64,000 nucleotides of DNA from Patiria miniata. Taxonomy: Eukaryota > Echinodermata > Asteroidea > Valvatida > Asterinidae. Shown piece by piece: positions 1-10,511 of the stretch. Within the stretch, counting starts at the first letter, position 1. Every line of letters begins with the position of its first letter. Under the pieces are notes generated by a model. It was not told the DNA's origin, did no database searches, and saw only the letters and a list, made by a program, of their open reading frames with translations. The stretch is taken from the NCBI RefSeq assembly GCF_015706575.1, contig NW_024037076.1, forward strand, positions 15,380,898 to 15,444,897, written 5' to 3'. The position numbers were made by a program, and so were the translations under genes.

Positions 1-282
1 TGGTCCTGTAAGAACCCCTTCATGGTGAGGCAAGAAGAGGGAGACCCAGGAGGACATATGTCGATTCATTAAGGATGGACACTGGTCTCCAGGAGACGCG
101 AGACATCGCTGAACTCATGAATGACAAAGGTTGTTGGAAAGAACTTATCCGTGGATCTCGGGAGTTCTACCCGACTTGATTGATTGATTTTAATAATGTA
201 TTCACTAGTTTAATAACATTTACAAATGATGTTAATTTATAAAAATTGCTCCAGAGCAAGGAACATAAACAAGTGTGATACG
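1..282. other. No recognised feature
   Basis: AT-rich sequence at the window edge. I see no exon here that could supply the missing last exon of the SP2 cassette, with its catalytic-serine motif GDSGGP. That exon is presumably further left, outside the window. Confidence 0.4.
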
Positions 283-835
283 TGCAAATGATTAGACGCA
301 ACACACAGATCACACGGTCGCGAAAATCCATCACCGATTCGGTGATCACATTAAGTGCCTCTTTGGCGTTCCTGTTTCGCCAAAAGTTGTATTTAATCGG
401 TGATGGACTTTCGCAATCGATGGACTATGCAATCGGTGATGGTCTTTCGCGATCGGTGATCGAAGTTGCGATGACCGGTCGCTGAGCGCCAGTCGCAAAA
501 GTCCATCACCGATCGTGAATATGCATGACCGATTGCGAAAGTGTATTGCCGATTCGGTGATCACGTTAAATGCCTCAATATGAATATGGTGAATATGCAT
601 CACCAGTAAAAGTCCATCACTGATCGCGTAAGTCCATCACCGCTCGTGAATAGGCATCACCAGTAAAAGTTTATCACCGATCGCGAAAGTCCATCACCGG
701 TCGTGAATATGCATCACCAGTAACAGTTGATCACCGGTCGCAAAAGTCCATCACAGATCGCGAATATGCATGACCGATTGCGAAAGTGCATCACCGATTC
801 GGTGATCACATTAAATGCGTCTTTGGCGTTCCATA
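283..835. repeat. Degenerate palindromic minisatellite
   Basis: The stretch is built from variants of two short motifs, 'gtccatcaccgatcgcgaaa' and 'aatatgcatcaccagtaaaa', repeated many times in irregular order. A near-palindrome, ATCACCGATTCGGTGAT, occurs around 329 and 789, with a variant near 549. The first and last copies are followed by the same 'cacattaa.tgc.tctttggcgttcc' tail, so the block looks bounded by one repeated unit. Short reading frames across it are a by-product of the repetition. Confidence 0.7.
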
Positions 836-899
836 CATATGACACTCTATACAAATTAACCACTGCCATAATTACAAGTACAATATGGAGTCACCTCAC

Positions 900-1103
900 C
901 TTGCATTGTTGGCTGTGGCATGCAGATAGGTCTGACGTTTGGGCTGAGTGTGGCATTCCTGCTCAGACGCAGCAGGGCTATATCATTATCAAGGCTTCGG
1001 TCATTGTATTCTTCATGTTTTATCAGGGCGTCTTCACCATCCAGGTTGTACACTAGGGATGGGTCAAATTCTCGAAGTAAATTTGTAGATTTGTCTAGTA
1101 TTC
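900..1103 (-). CDS. SP2 protease exon C (catalytic Asp)
   Basis: Third exon of the second trypsin-like cassette. The acceptor is ttacag|GA and the donor CAAG|gtgagg; it enters in phase 1 and ends in phase 1. It encodes about 68 residues including the catalytic Asp in SLDNDIALLRL and the conserved PICMP, whose Cys in this family usually bonds to the activation peptide. It is close in sequence to SP1 exon C at 7457-7657: both have DALIKHE, LDNDIA and RPICMP. The following exon, carrying the catalytic Ser, is not in the window. Confidence 0.88.
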
Positions 1104-1181
1104 CTGTAACAAAGGGAAATATTTATGAAACAGTTAGATAATGTGAGAGGATGAACCTGTACATGCCTGAACGTTTGTTGT

Positions 1182-1285
1182 GACGTGTCTTATCATGGCG
1201 TCTTCGCCATTGTTGTACAAGTTGTACACTAGTGATTGGTTAAACCGTTGAAGTGATCTGTTGATTTGTTGATTATGCCTAAAAC
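1182..1285 (-). pseudogene. Partial duplicate of SP2 exon C
   Basis: The stretch 'ttatcatggcgtcttcgcca...gttgtacactagtgattggt' repeats the 5' half of SP2 exon C (about 1012-1103) with many mismatches and a small insertion. The frame is not maintained and the splice acceptor is not clear, so it reads as a broken exon fragment about 100 bp upstream of the functional copy on the minus strand. Confidence 0.55.
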
Positions 1286-1587
1286 GAAGTCAAAGTAACC
1301 GAGTTATTTTTCGGTATACTAATTGTCCGTTGACACAGGGCTTGCACACGTTTAAACTTAACAACAATCATGAATAAGCTTACCTTTTTTAAACGACTAG
1401 ACATTTTGGTGTTTTTCTTAAGAGAGATGGACAACTGTTAACGATATTTGATAACAATATATCTAATGCTTCTTTTGAATCAATATCAAACCTCTGTAAT
1501 AAAACGAGAAGTTATTTCCACATAAACTCTGCATATTGATGCCGATAGATGTAATTTCAACGTATTATGATATGGGGTATTATTTGC

Positions 1588-3020
1588 TTCTCATTTCATA
1601 GTGAGAAGATTTTCACTTTTGTGAACCAGAACAAAGAAATGCATTGGAATAAGCCCGATGGAGTTAATTACACTTTATCACACAAATTGTCTTTGAGCTT
1701 AATCCTCAATTTCATTTTCAATTAGGCACCAATGGATTTCATTTAAGGTGCAGTATACAATTCAAATTCGAATTAGTCTTAATTTCGGTAAAGTCTTCTC
1801 ATGTGGCAATTGTATTTAAAGAGCGTTGATTTAAAGGTAAAGTTTATTATAACGCTTTAGTCATTAATATTCATACAGGGCATTTCGAAGCTATATGAAG
1901 GCCCATACATAATTATTAGTGGTATTGTAATGAAGCTATCTGAACCGGCCCACATGTTTGTCCTTTTGTTAATTTGCTACGAGCTTCGCATAATGGAGTT
2001 CTTAAAATACTTTGTTATATAACTCTTATTACTCTGTGTGTTTTGAAAGGGCTGGGCTCCGGGCACGCGGGGTCTGTGTCCCTCAACGTGCCGTCGGGTT
2101 TCTCGGGCCGACGAAGCTGTATTTGAACAAGTTGTTAAATTGTTTGAGTTGTTTTAATTAAAGATAGTTGGTTATGTTCTGCAAACTTGTCTTCAACTGT
2201 CCATCTGTTCGTGGTGTCGATCCCCTATGGGGTGTGGCGGCCATGCCATACCGCGCTGCCACACGGCCATAACAGTATTCTGCATTTTCTTGTCACTCAT
2301 TTTTCAGACTCCATCAGGGAGAATTAAGAGGGCTGACAATGCTGGAGTTCAGCGAGGCCGATATAACAAGGTATCAAACGCGGACAGAAACCGTATCATT
2401 GGTGCCTTCGAATAAGAACTATTGCTGGCTATTGCTGACACTCTCGGGATGAAGCGCCATATTGCTCGCAACATAAATATTACTTTCATGAGAACAGAAT
2501 AAGTACATTACCAAGAGGAGGGAGAAGACGTTCAAAAATCATCATGGAACTGAAAAAAAAACTCATTGTTAACCCCATGCCAACTACATGTAAGACTAAG
2601 ACAGCTACAGCTTCCCGACAAGCCGCATATGCCCGGAGTAGAATACACATGCTAGGACTGTAGAGTGCAAGCTCAACACACTACAGCTTGCTCAGGAGAT
2701 ACCTCAATCCTGCAAGGTCGACAGAGTGTAGAACTTATAATTTTTTTTTTAATATGCTTAACCCTTCAAAGTAAGTCTAAAAGATTGGAAACATTTTCTA
2801 ACCGTATAATATGTCAGATTAGGCTACCAGAAACGAAACTGAATGCCAACAGCACCATAATGAATTGAAATTATTTGTTTTTCAATAGGACGCCGATCGC
2901 CATATGAGTCGAATTAACCGAAAAGAGGATGAAGTAACAACGCTTCAATTTGGATTATACTGCACCCTATTTGAAATCCATTTGTGGCTTTTACAAAGTG
3001 ACACTAAGAAATGAGCTCTA
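1588..3020. mobile_element. Degenerate DNA transposon with terminal inverted repeats
   Basis: Inverted repeats bracket the region: 'atggatttcatttaaggtgc' at about 1732 is matched in reverse complement at about 2958-2983, and a 'ctcatttc.tagtg' block near 1590 matches the complement near 3005-3020. Between them, at 2300-2730 on the plus strand, are fragments resembling the helix-turn-helix N-terminus of a Tc1/IS630-type transposase. Exact ends and target duplication could not be fixed. Family assignment is tentative. Confidence 0.45.
2311..2730 (+). pseudogene. Transposase N-terminal (HTH) fragment, broken
   Basis: In plus-strand frames, separated by stops and frameshifts, one reads pieces such as GRYNKVSNADRNRIIGAFE, then LAIADTLGMKRHIARNI, then a Gly/Arg-rich stretch and NPMPTT. 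The order resembles the DNA-binding half of a Tc1/IS630-superfamily transposase. No DDE/D catalytic half is recognisable. Its position between the inverted repeats at 1732 and 2983 supports the assignment. Confidence 0.4.
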
Positions 3021-3438
3021 CGATGTTCTGGAACATCGTTTGAGGGAATTTGTGTGATATAAGTGTTAAAAAACCTGGAAAACCTATGTTAACGGTCAAT
3101 GATGATAAGCGATTGATACGTGCATCAAACCAACAGATTCAAAAGGTGAGTCTTATACCCCACTCGTTATTACACAAAGCCCCATCTTCCAATGACAATG
3201 TTTCTCGAAAGTGAATTGATAAACAATGCACAAGCAATACTAGAGTCTTAACCAAGTCATCACTATACGTACAGGTCAAATACAAGACTCGCAGTTTTAA
3301 GTCAAGTGACAAGTGATTGCAATTTAAAGCTTGTGATTGGAATTATGGTTGACTACAACTCTGACGTGGGCCAGAGACTTTAAAGTGCAACCCAACCACT
3401 CACACGGACAAGCATATATCTCATTGTTTCACTCCTAC
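3021..3438. other. Intron, nothing recognised
   Basis: AT-rich intron of the SP2 cassette, between exons C and B. No coding, RNA or repeat signal was recognised beyond the end of the degenerate transposon. Confidence 0.4.
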
Positions 3439-3547
3439 CTGTGTATACTCTGATGTCAGACCATGGGCAGCGGTTGCCTCTGAAGCAGTGTGCAGCTGAC
3501 AGAACCCAGTTGCGAGCAATAAGACTACCACCACAGAAAAACCGGGG
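3439..3547 (-). CDS. SP2 protease exon B (catalytic His)
   Basis: Acceptor tatccag|CCCCGG, donor ACACAG|gtagga; phase 0 in, phase 1 out, 109 bp. It encodes FFCGGSLIARNWVLSAAHC with the catalytic His in SAAHC, then RVYTG. The 22 residues from PRFF to AHCF are identical to SP1 exon B at 8741-8843. SP2 has two extra codons after the His loop. This is a recent or conserved duplication. Confidence 0.92.
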
Positions 3548-3800
3548 CTGGATAAAAGTACAGATTTATACTTTGTAAAATTGTAATATCTCTACAGTCA
3601 GGGGTGTGCAATTTTTTTTACGTAAATTATACCAGCTTAAAAGAGAACTGTGTAATGTGATGCTGACTAATAAACGTAACTGCTCTACTCAGTGTGAGAA
3701 GATGAACACGTGGTACATGTAACGCTTAAAACGGTTAAATTGGATAGGTACTTAATTGGTACACGAACTGCTGATGATGTAAGAAACTGTTTAATCATAC

Positions 3801-3946
3801 CACACATTCATAACATCCTGCAATACCCAAGTCACAGAACAGAGCCACCTGCCAGGGCCAATCACCATGTTCAGCAAAACTCCCGCCAGCTATTCTTGAA
3901 TAAGGCTGGTGACGAAGTTTTCCATTGCGCCCGCACAGCGAGTAGT
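3801..3946 (-). CDS. SP2 protease exon A (activation site)
   Basis: Acceptor tttttcag|ACTAC, donor GTGTG|gtatga; phase 1 in, phase 0 out, 146 bp. It encodes DYSLCGRNGK, then the cleavage site R|IAGG and DWPWQVALFC. Cleavage after Arg would give the new N-terminus IAGG, as in trypsin-like zymogens; the upstream Cys is expected to bond the catalytic chain. A shorter donor directly after WPWQ is possible, but WPWQVALF is the usual family sequence, so the longer exon is preferred. Confidence 0.82.
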
Positions 3947-5667
3947 CTGAAAAAGAAGACGGGCGATTATCATCAGCAAAAACAATCTTAGTGTTAACTT
4001 CTCCCTTCTACGACAACATAGCACCATAAAAACACAACCAGCATAATCATACCAAGAATAAGAAAACCGACGGACCAAAACATAAACGACACAAACAACA
4101 CGAAATCATAAAGCGGACACAAATACAACAAAAAAACAACGATGTAAACAAACAATTCGAATAACATAAACACTAACAAACAAAAACAAAAACAACCATA
4201 GGATCAGATCTTGATCGTCTTTCCCCCCACAATATCTATGGCACATCCACGTCCGAATCCTCGCTTATTTGGGGGTTCTCCATTATTATGCGGAGACGCA
4301 CAAGAGACAGGGGTGGGGGATGGAGCCACGGTCTCCAGAAACTGCAATCAGGTCCGACAAGAAAATTGTGGAACGTCCACACTTGACAAATAATAAGATT
4401 GTAATAATTCAATGATGAACTTATAGAATGACCACGTGTCACGTATGTTTCAGCCCCATAGACCGTGCGTGCATTTAGTTGTCTTCTCACGCATCCGCAA
4501 TGGTTTCCTCCGCGTCGTCGGCTTGCAAACAGTGGTAGCAGACGACGCAATGAACGATTGTCAGGTTTTCATGTCTTAAAATGTATCCTTCTCAAACGTA
4601 CTTAAAAGATGATTCAAACCAAAAATTATCAGTAGACCAAGTGAACAAAGATATAAATTGTCTCTACAGTGTCGTAACGGCGATAAAAGCCTTTCAAATA
4701 CATAAAAAAAACCCAATAATTATGGACAAAAAACGTACAAAATGAAAAGGAAAAATATCGTTCGCTTTTGAGTTTGGTTTACACATTTTGGACAATTTGC
4801 CTGGTTTACCTTAGATCAGCCGTAGTACCATCATTTTACAAGTGATTTGATGTGAGAAGGAAACCTGTAGCTTATAAAAATCGTCATTTTTCGATTAAAC
4901 CCATTTTGACAGCTTGTGCACAAATAAACTTGTCCCAGTACCCTCTATGATCGTACTTAACTGCATTTCAGAGCCGGGAACCAGTCAGTTGTAAATCGTT
5001 TCAGTTAAATGTATACATTTCCAACGCATCGAAAGATTACAAACGGAGCGCCGCGCGCGGCGCGTGGCTAGCCATGTTTACGGCCAGATTCCAGGGTCTG
5101 TGTACAGGTACGTACGTGCACAATAACGTTACATTCAACGAAAAAAACGTACAACGTGAGACCTTACTTTTCTCATCGAAACGGTTTCCGACTTAAATGA
5201 TATTTATACATCGCACTTTCCGTGGCATCCTTTACCATTTTTCAGTGAAGACAAGTTTACAATTACTCGGCAAAACTGAAAAATTATCCCCAAAACTGTC
5301 GCCTGTTTTGAATTTGTGACCCAATACTTTCTTACTACACGACACGAAAAAACAAAAAAAATACATCAAATACTCTCTGTTTTTTTGTGCTAAGGTTTGC
5401 AAAAGTGACTTTGATTGCCTTAAATTCCTGTCCACGTGGAAAGAAAAAATTATCAAAGTACTTCGAGCTTGATGTTGACCGATACTTCAGTGGGTCAAAC
5501 TGCGACTGCAGGCATCCATGTTTGCTGATTATCAGTATTTCATATTTTGAGTGCGCATGCGCGCAAACTAAATGAGTGGCTGAAACATACGTGGTGTGTA
5601 GTAAAAAAACTGACCAGATGGACTGGAGAATCCGCTTAAATGCAGCTGTTATAATTGTGTTTCGAAC
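3947..5667. other. Intron between second linker exon and SP2; A-rich tract and GC palindrome
   Basis: Contains an A/C-rich low-complexity tract (about 4010-4200) and a perfect 16-bp palindrome GCGCCGCGCGCGGCGC at 5048-5063 in an otherwise AT-rich setting. Longer open frames here (for example minus 4236-4550) have no recognisable domain and poor codon character, and I do not call them genes. Confidence 0.4.
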
Positions 5668-5739
5668 CTTCAGTTTTAGATTCCGTTGATAAGACCGTCG
5701 TTGAATCTTGATCTGTCGCATGTTCAGTTGTTGAAAACT
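5668..5739 (-). CDS. Candidate Ser/Thr-rich linker exon of SP2 cassette
   Basis: A 72-bp phase 1-1 open stretch follows a good pyrimidine-rich acceptor (tttatttttcag|AG). It encodes a Ser/Thr/Glu-rich peptide (FSTTEHATDQDSTT...) with no stop. It joins in frame to SP2 exon A to give TED-YSLCG, parallel to linker 1 giving RDDYAACG in SP1. The donor (GAAG|gttcga) is weak. Position between the SP1 stop and SP2 exon A, and matching phase, support it; it could still be chance. Confidence 0.5.
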
Positions 5740-6115
5740 CTGAAAAATAAATACGTTGTAGAGTGTACGAACAATATTGCTTGTGTTCGATCCTTTCATA
5801 AAAGAAAGTAATTCTATCTACCCATGGCTGTTCCATATATAACCAAGAAATGAATTCATAAAAGTCATCAGTTCATCAATTCATGCATTCAAAGTGCAAA
5901 ACCGGACCACGCACGGATCTAGTTGTAGATCATTTAAAATCAGGTTTACACTTCAAATGGTAATTCAATACATGTACTTTTTGCTTTTTCACCTCTGGCT
6001 GAGTAGGTATACAGGCAAATGGAGTCTCTTTTAGGTCCGGTGTCTTGAATTATGCAATACAGCAAGATGTGTACTGATATTTTAAAGAAGGGACACGGTA
6101 AATTTAGGCATTTGC
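5740..6115. other. Probable 3' UTR / downstream of SP1
   Basis: Follows the SP1 stop codon on the minus strand. I did not find a perfect AATAAA on the minus strand here, so the polyadenylation site for the SP1 form is not located. Confidence 0.35.
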
Positions 6116-6549
6116 CTACGCCCCGAATAAATGTATGTTCATCTTACCAATGTGACTTTCAATCCAGTCGGTATATGCCGAAAGTCTTGTGTAAATACCG
6201 TATCGACCTTCCACGGCGCACCCCTCACCCCAGCTGACAATGCCTATCTGGACCCATCGTTTGCTGCCGTCTGCAACGGTCATCTGCCTCATGACTGGCC
6301 CTCCCGAGTCTCCCTTACACGCATCCAGGCCTCCCTCCGGTACTCCCGCACAAAACGCGATTGCAGGCTTGTAAAAGGACACACCCGTACACTCATAGTG
6401 GTTGATGAAACTGTCCCTGCATTCTCTGTCAGTGCGCATGGGGACAATAAGGAATTTGAGGAGAGACGAGGTAGGCCTGTATCCGTCAAAGCACAGATTA
6501 CCGTAATCATAGGGTTGCGTAGTGCCCCATCCAGCCACATATGGTGGTT
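6116..6549 (-). CDS. SP1 protease terminal exon (catalytic Ser, stop)
   Basis: Last exon of the complete protease; acceptor cacggag|AACC in phase 1, ending in a TAG stop at 6116-6118. It encodes VAGWGTT, CAGVPEGG, then DACKGDSGGPV with the catalytic Ser, and SWGEGCAVEGRYGIYT near the end. Asp six residues before the catalytic Ser corresponds to Asp189 (chymotrypsin numbering) and predicts cleavage after Arg/Lys. The Tyr before GIYT corresponds to position 225, as in Na+-sensitive clotting and complement proteases. A long plus-strand open frame over the same bases is a shadow. Confidence 0.95.
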
Positions 6550-7456
6550 CTCCGTGTGGTGAATAAAGTGTTCTTTCTGATTGTAGAAAATAATCAAATG
6601 CTTATTATCAGTACATTGATAGTAATAATAATGTGGGGGCTAATCATCCTTACTTGCAACTGAGAATCTAAATTGCGTAGGACGCGGCTACAACGTGGTC
6701 GTGCCAAAGCCGTGTAAAAGCGCCTTTGACAGCCGCCATTATGACCCATGTGGGAACCACAGCCAGAGATCGAAAGTGTTTTATAGTTATGCGGAGTGAG
6801 GAAAAACCGGAGAGCCCGGAGAAAAAACCTTCTCGGCACAGATTCAACGCACAACACTTCTCACATAATGGTCTGAGCCGGGAAGAGAATCGCTTTACGC
6901 ACTAGCCAACAATGCCACCATAACATTAGTGGGTTGAGGGATATAGAGGAGGAAAAAAGACATCGAGAATAATGAAAGGGAAGCTGGTTGACCAAATGGG
7001 ACCTTGATCCAAAGCGGCTCTGCGAACAAGTGAAGTTTAAAAATTGTAAAAAGGGTCAATGAGCCCTCACTCGACTGGTTTTAGGGTCCTGGCGTTATGG
7101 CATCTTCTGAGCCATAATTGCAATGAGTACGGTGCAAGCTACTTTTTTTACGGTCCTACTTATTGTTTGGGCATTTCCAGCTCAGGTCCAAGTCATAAAA
7201 TTCGGAGCTACTTCCATGGTTGAGTTGATACGAACTCTAGTAAGCCTAAAAAAAGAGAAGTAAACTATCACTCTATACACTCTACGTCGAGGAATCGCTC
7301 ATAGAAAGTCTTTCTTTGAAATCTCCTCCAATTGTGTATTACTTAAAGATCGTGATGGCTCACGCAAGCGTAGTATTTTGTGATCAACTTTATGAATGTA
7401 CCTGGCTGCTTAAGTAAATGCTTCCCTTATAAAGTACACATTTAGGACGCCCTCAC
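6550..7456. other. Intron, nothing recognised
   Basis: Intron between SP1 exons C and D. No coding domain, RNA gene or bounded repeat was recognised. Confidence 0.4.
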
Positions 7457-7657
7457 CTTTCATAGCAAGTTTTGGCATGCAGATTGGTCTTATTCCTGAG
7501 CTCAGCATGACATCACGGCTCAATCGTAAAACGGCAATATCGTTATCAAGGTCCGAATTAAACGCCTCATGCTTTATTAGGGCGTCGTCTCCATCAAGGG
7601 TATACACAAGGGCTGGGTCGACCAGTCGAAGAGCTGACCTGGATTTATTACGAATTC
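7457..7657 (-). CDS. SP1 protease exon C (catalytic Asp)
   Basis: Acceptor tatttcag|GA, donor GAAAG|gtgagg; phase 1 in and out, 201 bp. It encodes GIRNKSRSALRLVDPALVY, then DALIKHEAFN and the catalytic Asp in DLDNDIAVLRL, ending with RPICMPKLAMK. The counterpart in SP2 (900-1103) is one codon longer and keeps the same landmarks. Confidence 0.93.
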
Positions 7658-8740
7658 CTGAAATAAAGCGAAACAACATCATGACACCATACAGTCCTAC
7701 AACCATGACAAAATTGACGGGCCACCGCAGTGTGAATTAATTATTCAATTCAGACGCAAGCGCCCGTGGTATCCACTTACAATCTGGGAAGTGAATTATG
7801 TCTATGATCAGTCCCATATATGGTGATCATTCACATGATGCTCAGTCACATGATGACAACCATGTGACTTTCTTCTTGAATCTGATTGGTTAACATGAAT
7901 ATTGCGTCTGGTGAAAACGGATCCGGTGAAATTGGAAGCGTAAAAATCAAACGTTTGATTTCATCCGGTTGCCCGGTACACGGTCAGATCGGTCCGATTG
8001 TTGTTTTTTTCAGCGCACACCTCTGTACGATGTCCGATGATCTCATAAACCAAAAATTGGAAAGGTATGCGTCGGGCTTTAGATACAAATGTACTCGTCG
8101 GTTCAGCCAGATAATGGTTTTATTGACCATCGACCCGAGCTTAATTATGTAAGGTTGGTAATATTATTGCATTAATCTTTGCACAAGACGGGCCCTACGT
8201 TAAATTTATCAGTGAACGAAAGCTCTAATGTATAGAATGCATAATTTTAAATGTTTCGCAAACTATAGCTCCAGACCCAACACTTAATTATACATGAGAT
8301 TGTTCACGAATACTCTCTAAATAGCAAAGAGTGAAAGTTAGGGACTATACGTTTTAGAGTGAAAATCGATCTTTACGATTGAAGAAATTTCATTCTAAAA
8401 CGAAGCTAGTTTCCGACTGTGGGAGTGAATCTTCACTTTAATGGAGTGAATTTTCACTCTGTGGAATTAAGAGAGCAACTATAATATCTGGTATAGTAGT
8501 GCAGAGGTACTGAGGTCCTCACTGGCTTATTCTTGTGACTATGCATGCAGATCATCGAGAGTAGCGGCTTGTTGGCCCGTATAAAACCGATGCCCGATAC
8601 GCGAGTACTGGGAAACCTGCTTAGACCTCTATACGGCGACATATTCTATTTGAGATATTAAACACTATTGCCCCCAGAAATAACTGTAATGTATGCATTA
8701 ATCATTAAGTTTTGACCAAGGTCCAAACATCCTACCGTAC
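7658..8740. other. Intron with short palindromic TGAAAATTCAC-like motifs
   Basis: SP1 intron between exons B and C. Around 8315-8460 several 'gagtgaa' and 'ttcactc' motifs form imperfect inverted repeats, suggesting a degraded repeat. Nothing coding was recognised. Confidence 0.35.
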
Positions 8741-8843
8741 CTGTATATACTCTGATGGCAGACCATGGGCATCGTTCGAAGCAGTGTGCAGCTGACAGAA
8801 CCCAGTTACGAGCAATGAGACTACCACCACAGAAAAACCTGGG
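8741..8843 (-). CDS. SP1 protease exon B (catalytic His)
   Basis: Acceptor ttttccag|CCCAGG, donor ATACAG|gtacgg; phase 0 in, phase 1 out, 103 bp. It encodes CGGSLIARNWVLSAAHCF, with the catalytic His in SAAHC, and ends in IRVYTG. Nearly identical to SP2 exon B except for a two-codon difference after the His loop. Confidence 0.94.
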
Positions 8844-9022
8844 CTGGAAAATTAGCAAGGAATTTTGAAGTTTGCAACATCTTATCAATCCAAACCACAA
8901 TGTAAAAACCACAAGTAAAAACTGCTTTGCGCAGCTATTTCAAGTGAAGAAAGACAATTGGACGACTGCAATTGGCTGCTTGAGACAATTAAATGTTCCA
9001 GAGTTTAAGATTCCTTGGCTAA

Positions 9023-9399
9023 GGCCAAAACAAAAAAATACTCGGTCTCTGGTCAGCGCGCGCGTCGATTTTAATCATGCGCGTCAACCTTTTTTTTCCT
9101 CCAAATTAACACGGAAGCTACAACAGTGCCCTCTATTGCCGCGCCTTTTCAAAGTTTTGTACCAAGGAGCACCAAGGATTGGGGAAATTGCACCAAGGCA
9201 AATGATAAAGGGCACCAAGGCAAATTATGGAGGACACCAATGTATAATGAGTACACAAAAATGCAAAATAGTACCCACCTTCTCTGTACAATACAAGCTT
9301 GAAAAAAATAACACCAAAAAAAAAAAGAAAAAAAAAAACCGCGTCGCCGCATCAATTCCGGAACTTCGGTCTGACCAGAGACCGATTATTTTTTTGGCC
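9023..9399. mobile_element. Harbinger-like MITE with TAA target duplication
   Basis: A 377-bp element with about 30-bp terminal inverted repeats: GGCCAAAACAAAAAAATACT and the adjoining CGGTCTCTGGTCAG on the left are matched by the complement of CTGACCAGAGACCG...TTTTTTTGGCC on the right. It is flanked by TAA at 9020-9022 and 9400-9402. A 3-bp TWA duplication is typical of PIF/Harbinger. It contains an A-rich tract near 9300-9340 and no ORF of its own. Confidence 0.75.
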
Positions 9400-9470
9400 T
9401 AATGGTGGTCTTTTGACTTTAGGCCTACATGCATTGCTTTAAGACAACCAAGAATATAATGCATTACTAC

Positions 9471-9610
9471 CTCACATCTTGTGCAGTTCCGATGACAGAA
9501 GAGCGCCACCTGCCAGGGCCACTGGCCTTCTGCAGCATCAGTGCCGCCGGATATCCTTCCAAATATCCTCTGTTCTGCATATTCACTGTACCCGCAGGCC
9601 GCGTAGTCAT
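9471..9610 (-). CDS. SP1 protease exon A (activation site)
   Basis: Acceptor cgtttaag|ATGAC, donor TGTGAG|gtagta; phase 1 in, phase 0 out, 140 bp. It encodes DYAACGYSEY, then FGR|ISGGTDAAEGQWPWQ and VALFC. The new N-terminus after activation would be ISGG, equivalent to IVGG in trypsin. The Cys in AACG is expected to tether the catalytic chain. It joins in phase to linker 1 at 15511-15672. Confidence 0.88.
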
Positions 9611-10269
9611 CTTAAACGAAAAGAGATTGGGGTCTAATTAAAAATGGTGTCATATTTTTCCCACATGATCGAAAATTGTTAGCTTCAACTTGTTGATTCA
9701 ACAAAGCAGAATATAAATGCTACGTCGAAAAAATGCTAAGCGATTTACTATTAAGGAAGTGGCACTTAGAGGCGCATATAGCCTATATCCTCTTTAATAA
9801 TTTTTCCATTACATGTCATTTTTGCGCTATGTAAATAAGACATTCGACGTTTTCTTGAATGGAGCCATCGAGATATCCAGATATGTTGTTTTCTGTAATT
9901 AGATGTTTACTTCCAATGTGCAATTGTATGACATGTTATAACAGTGAATCTCGGATCGGGATTTTAACAGTAGCAGCTGGGGCCGATTTCACGAAACTCG
10001 TCTTATCTTATGACTCATCTTGGGACTTAGGACGAGTCCCCGCTCTAAGATCAATCTTAGCTAAGACGCGTCGTACGACTGATTTCGCTAAACCCATCTT
10101 ATAGCAAGACACATTAAAACTGCCAATTTGATGGCAGTGTCGCGTTTGTTTTTACCGCTCGACGAATCAGTCGTTGAAAAGTAACAAAACCATTTCCGCG
10201 CGCAGAAAAATTACTCTAGTCAATAAATTTCACACGCAAGGTAGGTCTACACAAGATACGATAGAGTCA
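9611..10269. repeat. Intron with fragment of an 'aagacgag' repeat family
   Basis: From about 9979 the sequence (GGGGCCGATTTCACGAAACT, then repeated 'cgtcttat'/'taagacg' motifs) belongs to the same family as 14880-15030, where the matching end runs in reverse complement (CCTGGGCCGCTTAAGT). The two pieces may be the halves of one old element split by the nested insertions between 10270 and 14680. Ends and target duplication are not clear. Confidence 0.45.
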
Positions 10270-10511
10270 TTCTTGCTTAGGAGCGTAAATCGCGGGGGGA
10301 TGGGGTATATATCCCCAACATTTTGACCAGGGGGGATGGGCTATTGAATCATCCCCCACTTAGTTGTGATGAGAGAAAAAAATGATTTTGAGGTCATTTT
10401 TCGACATCCCAACGACCAAAATGTATTCAATAGCACTGAAAAGTGGTGAAACGAAGAACAAAAGCTTTTAAAATGTGCCTTTTTGACTGAGTGCCAGTAT
10501 ATACATATTGA

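Noticed and set aside
283..835. CRISPR-like array of regular short repeats
   Set aside because: Repeat units are irregular with no unique spacers of constant length, and the genome is clearly eukaryotic.
5335..5799. 154-codon minus-strand open frame between the two protease cassettes
   Set aside because: No recognisable domain, repetitive hydrophobic/basic composition, and it overlaps the better-supported linker exon in another frame.
6131..6562. 143-codon plus-strand open frame
   Set aside because: Antisense shadow of the SP1 terminal exon, which has full trypsin motifs on the minus strand.
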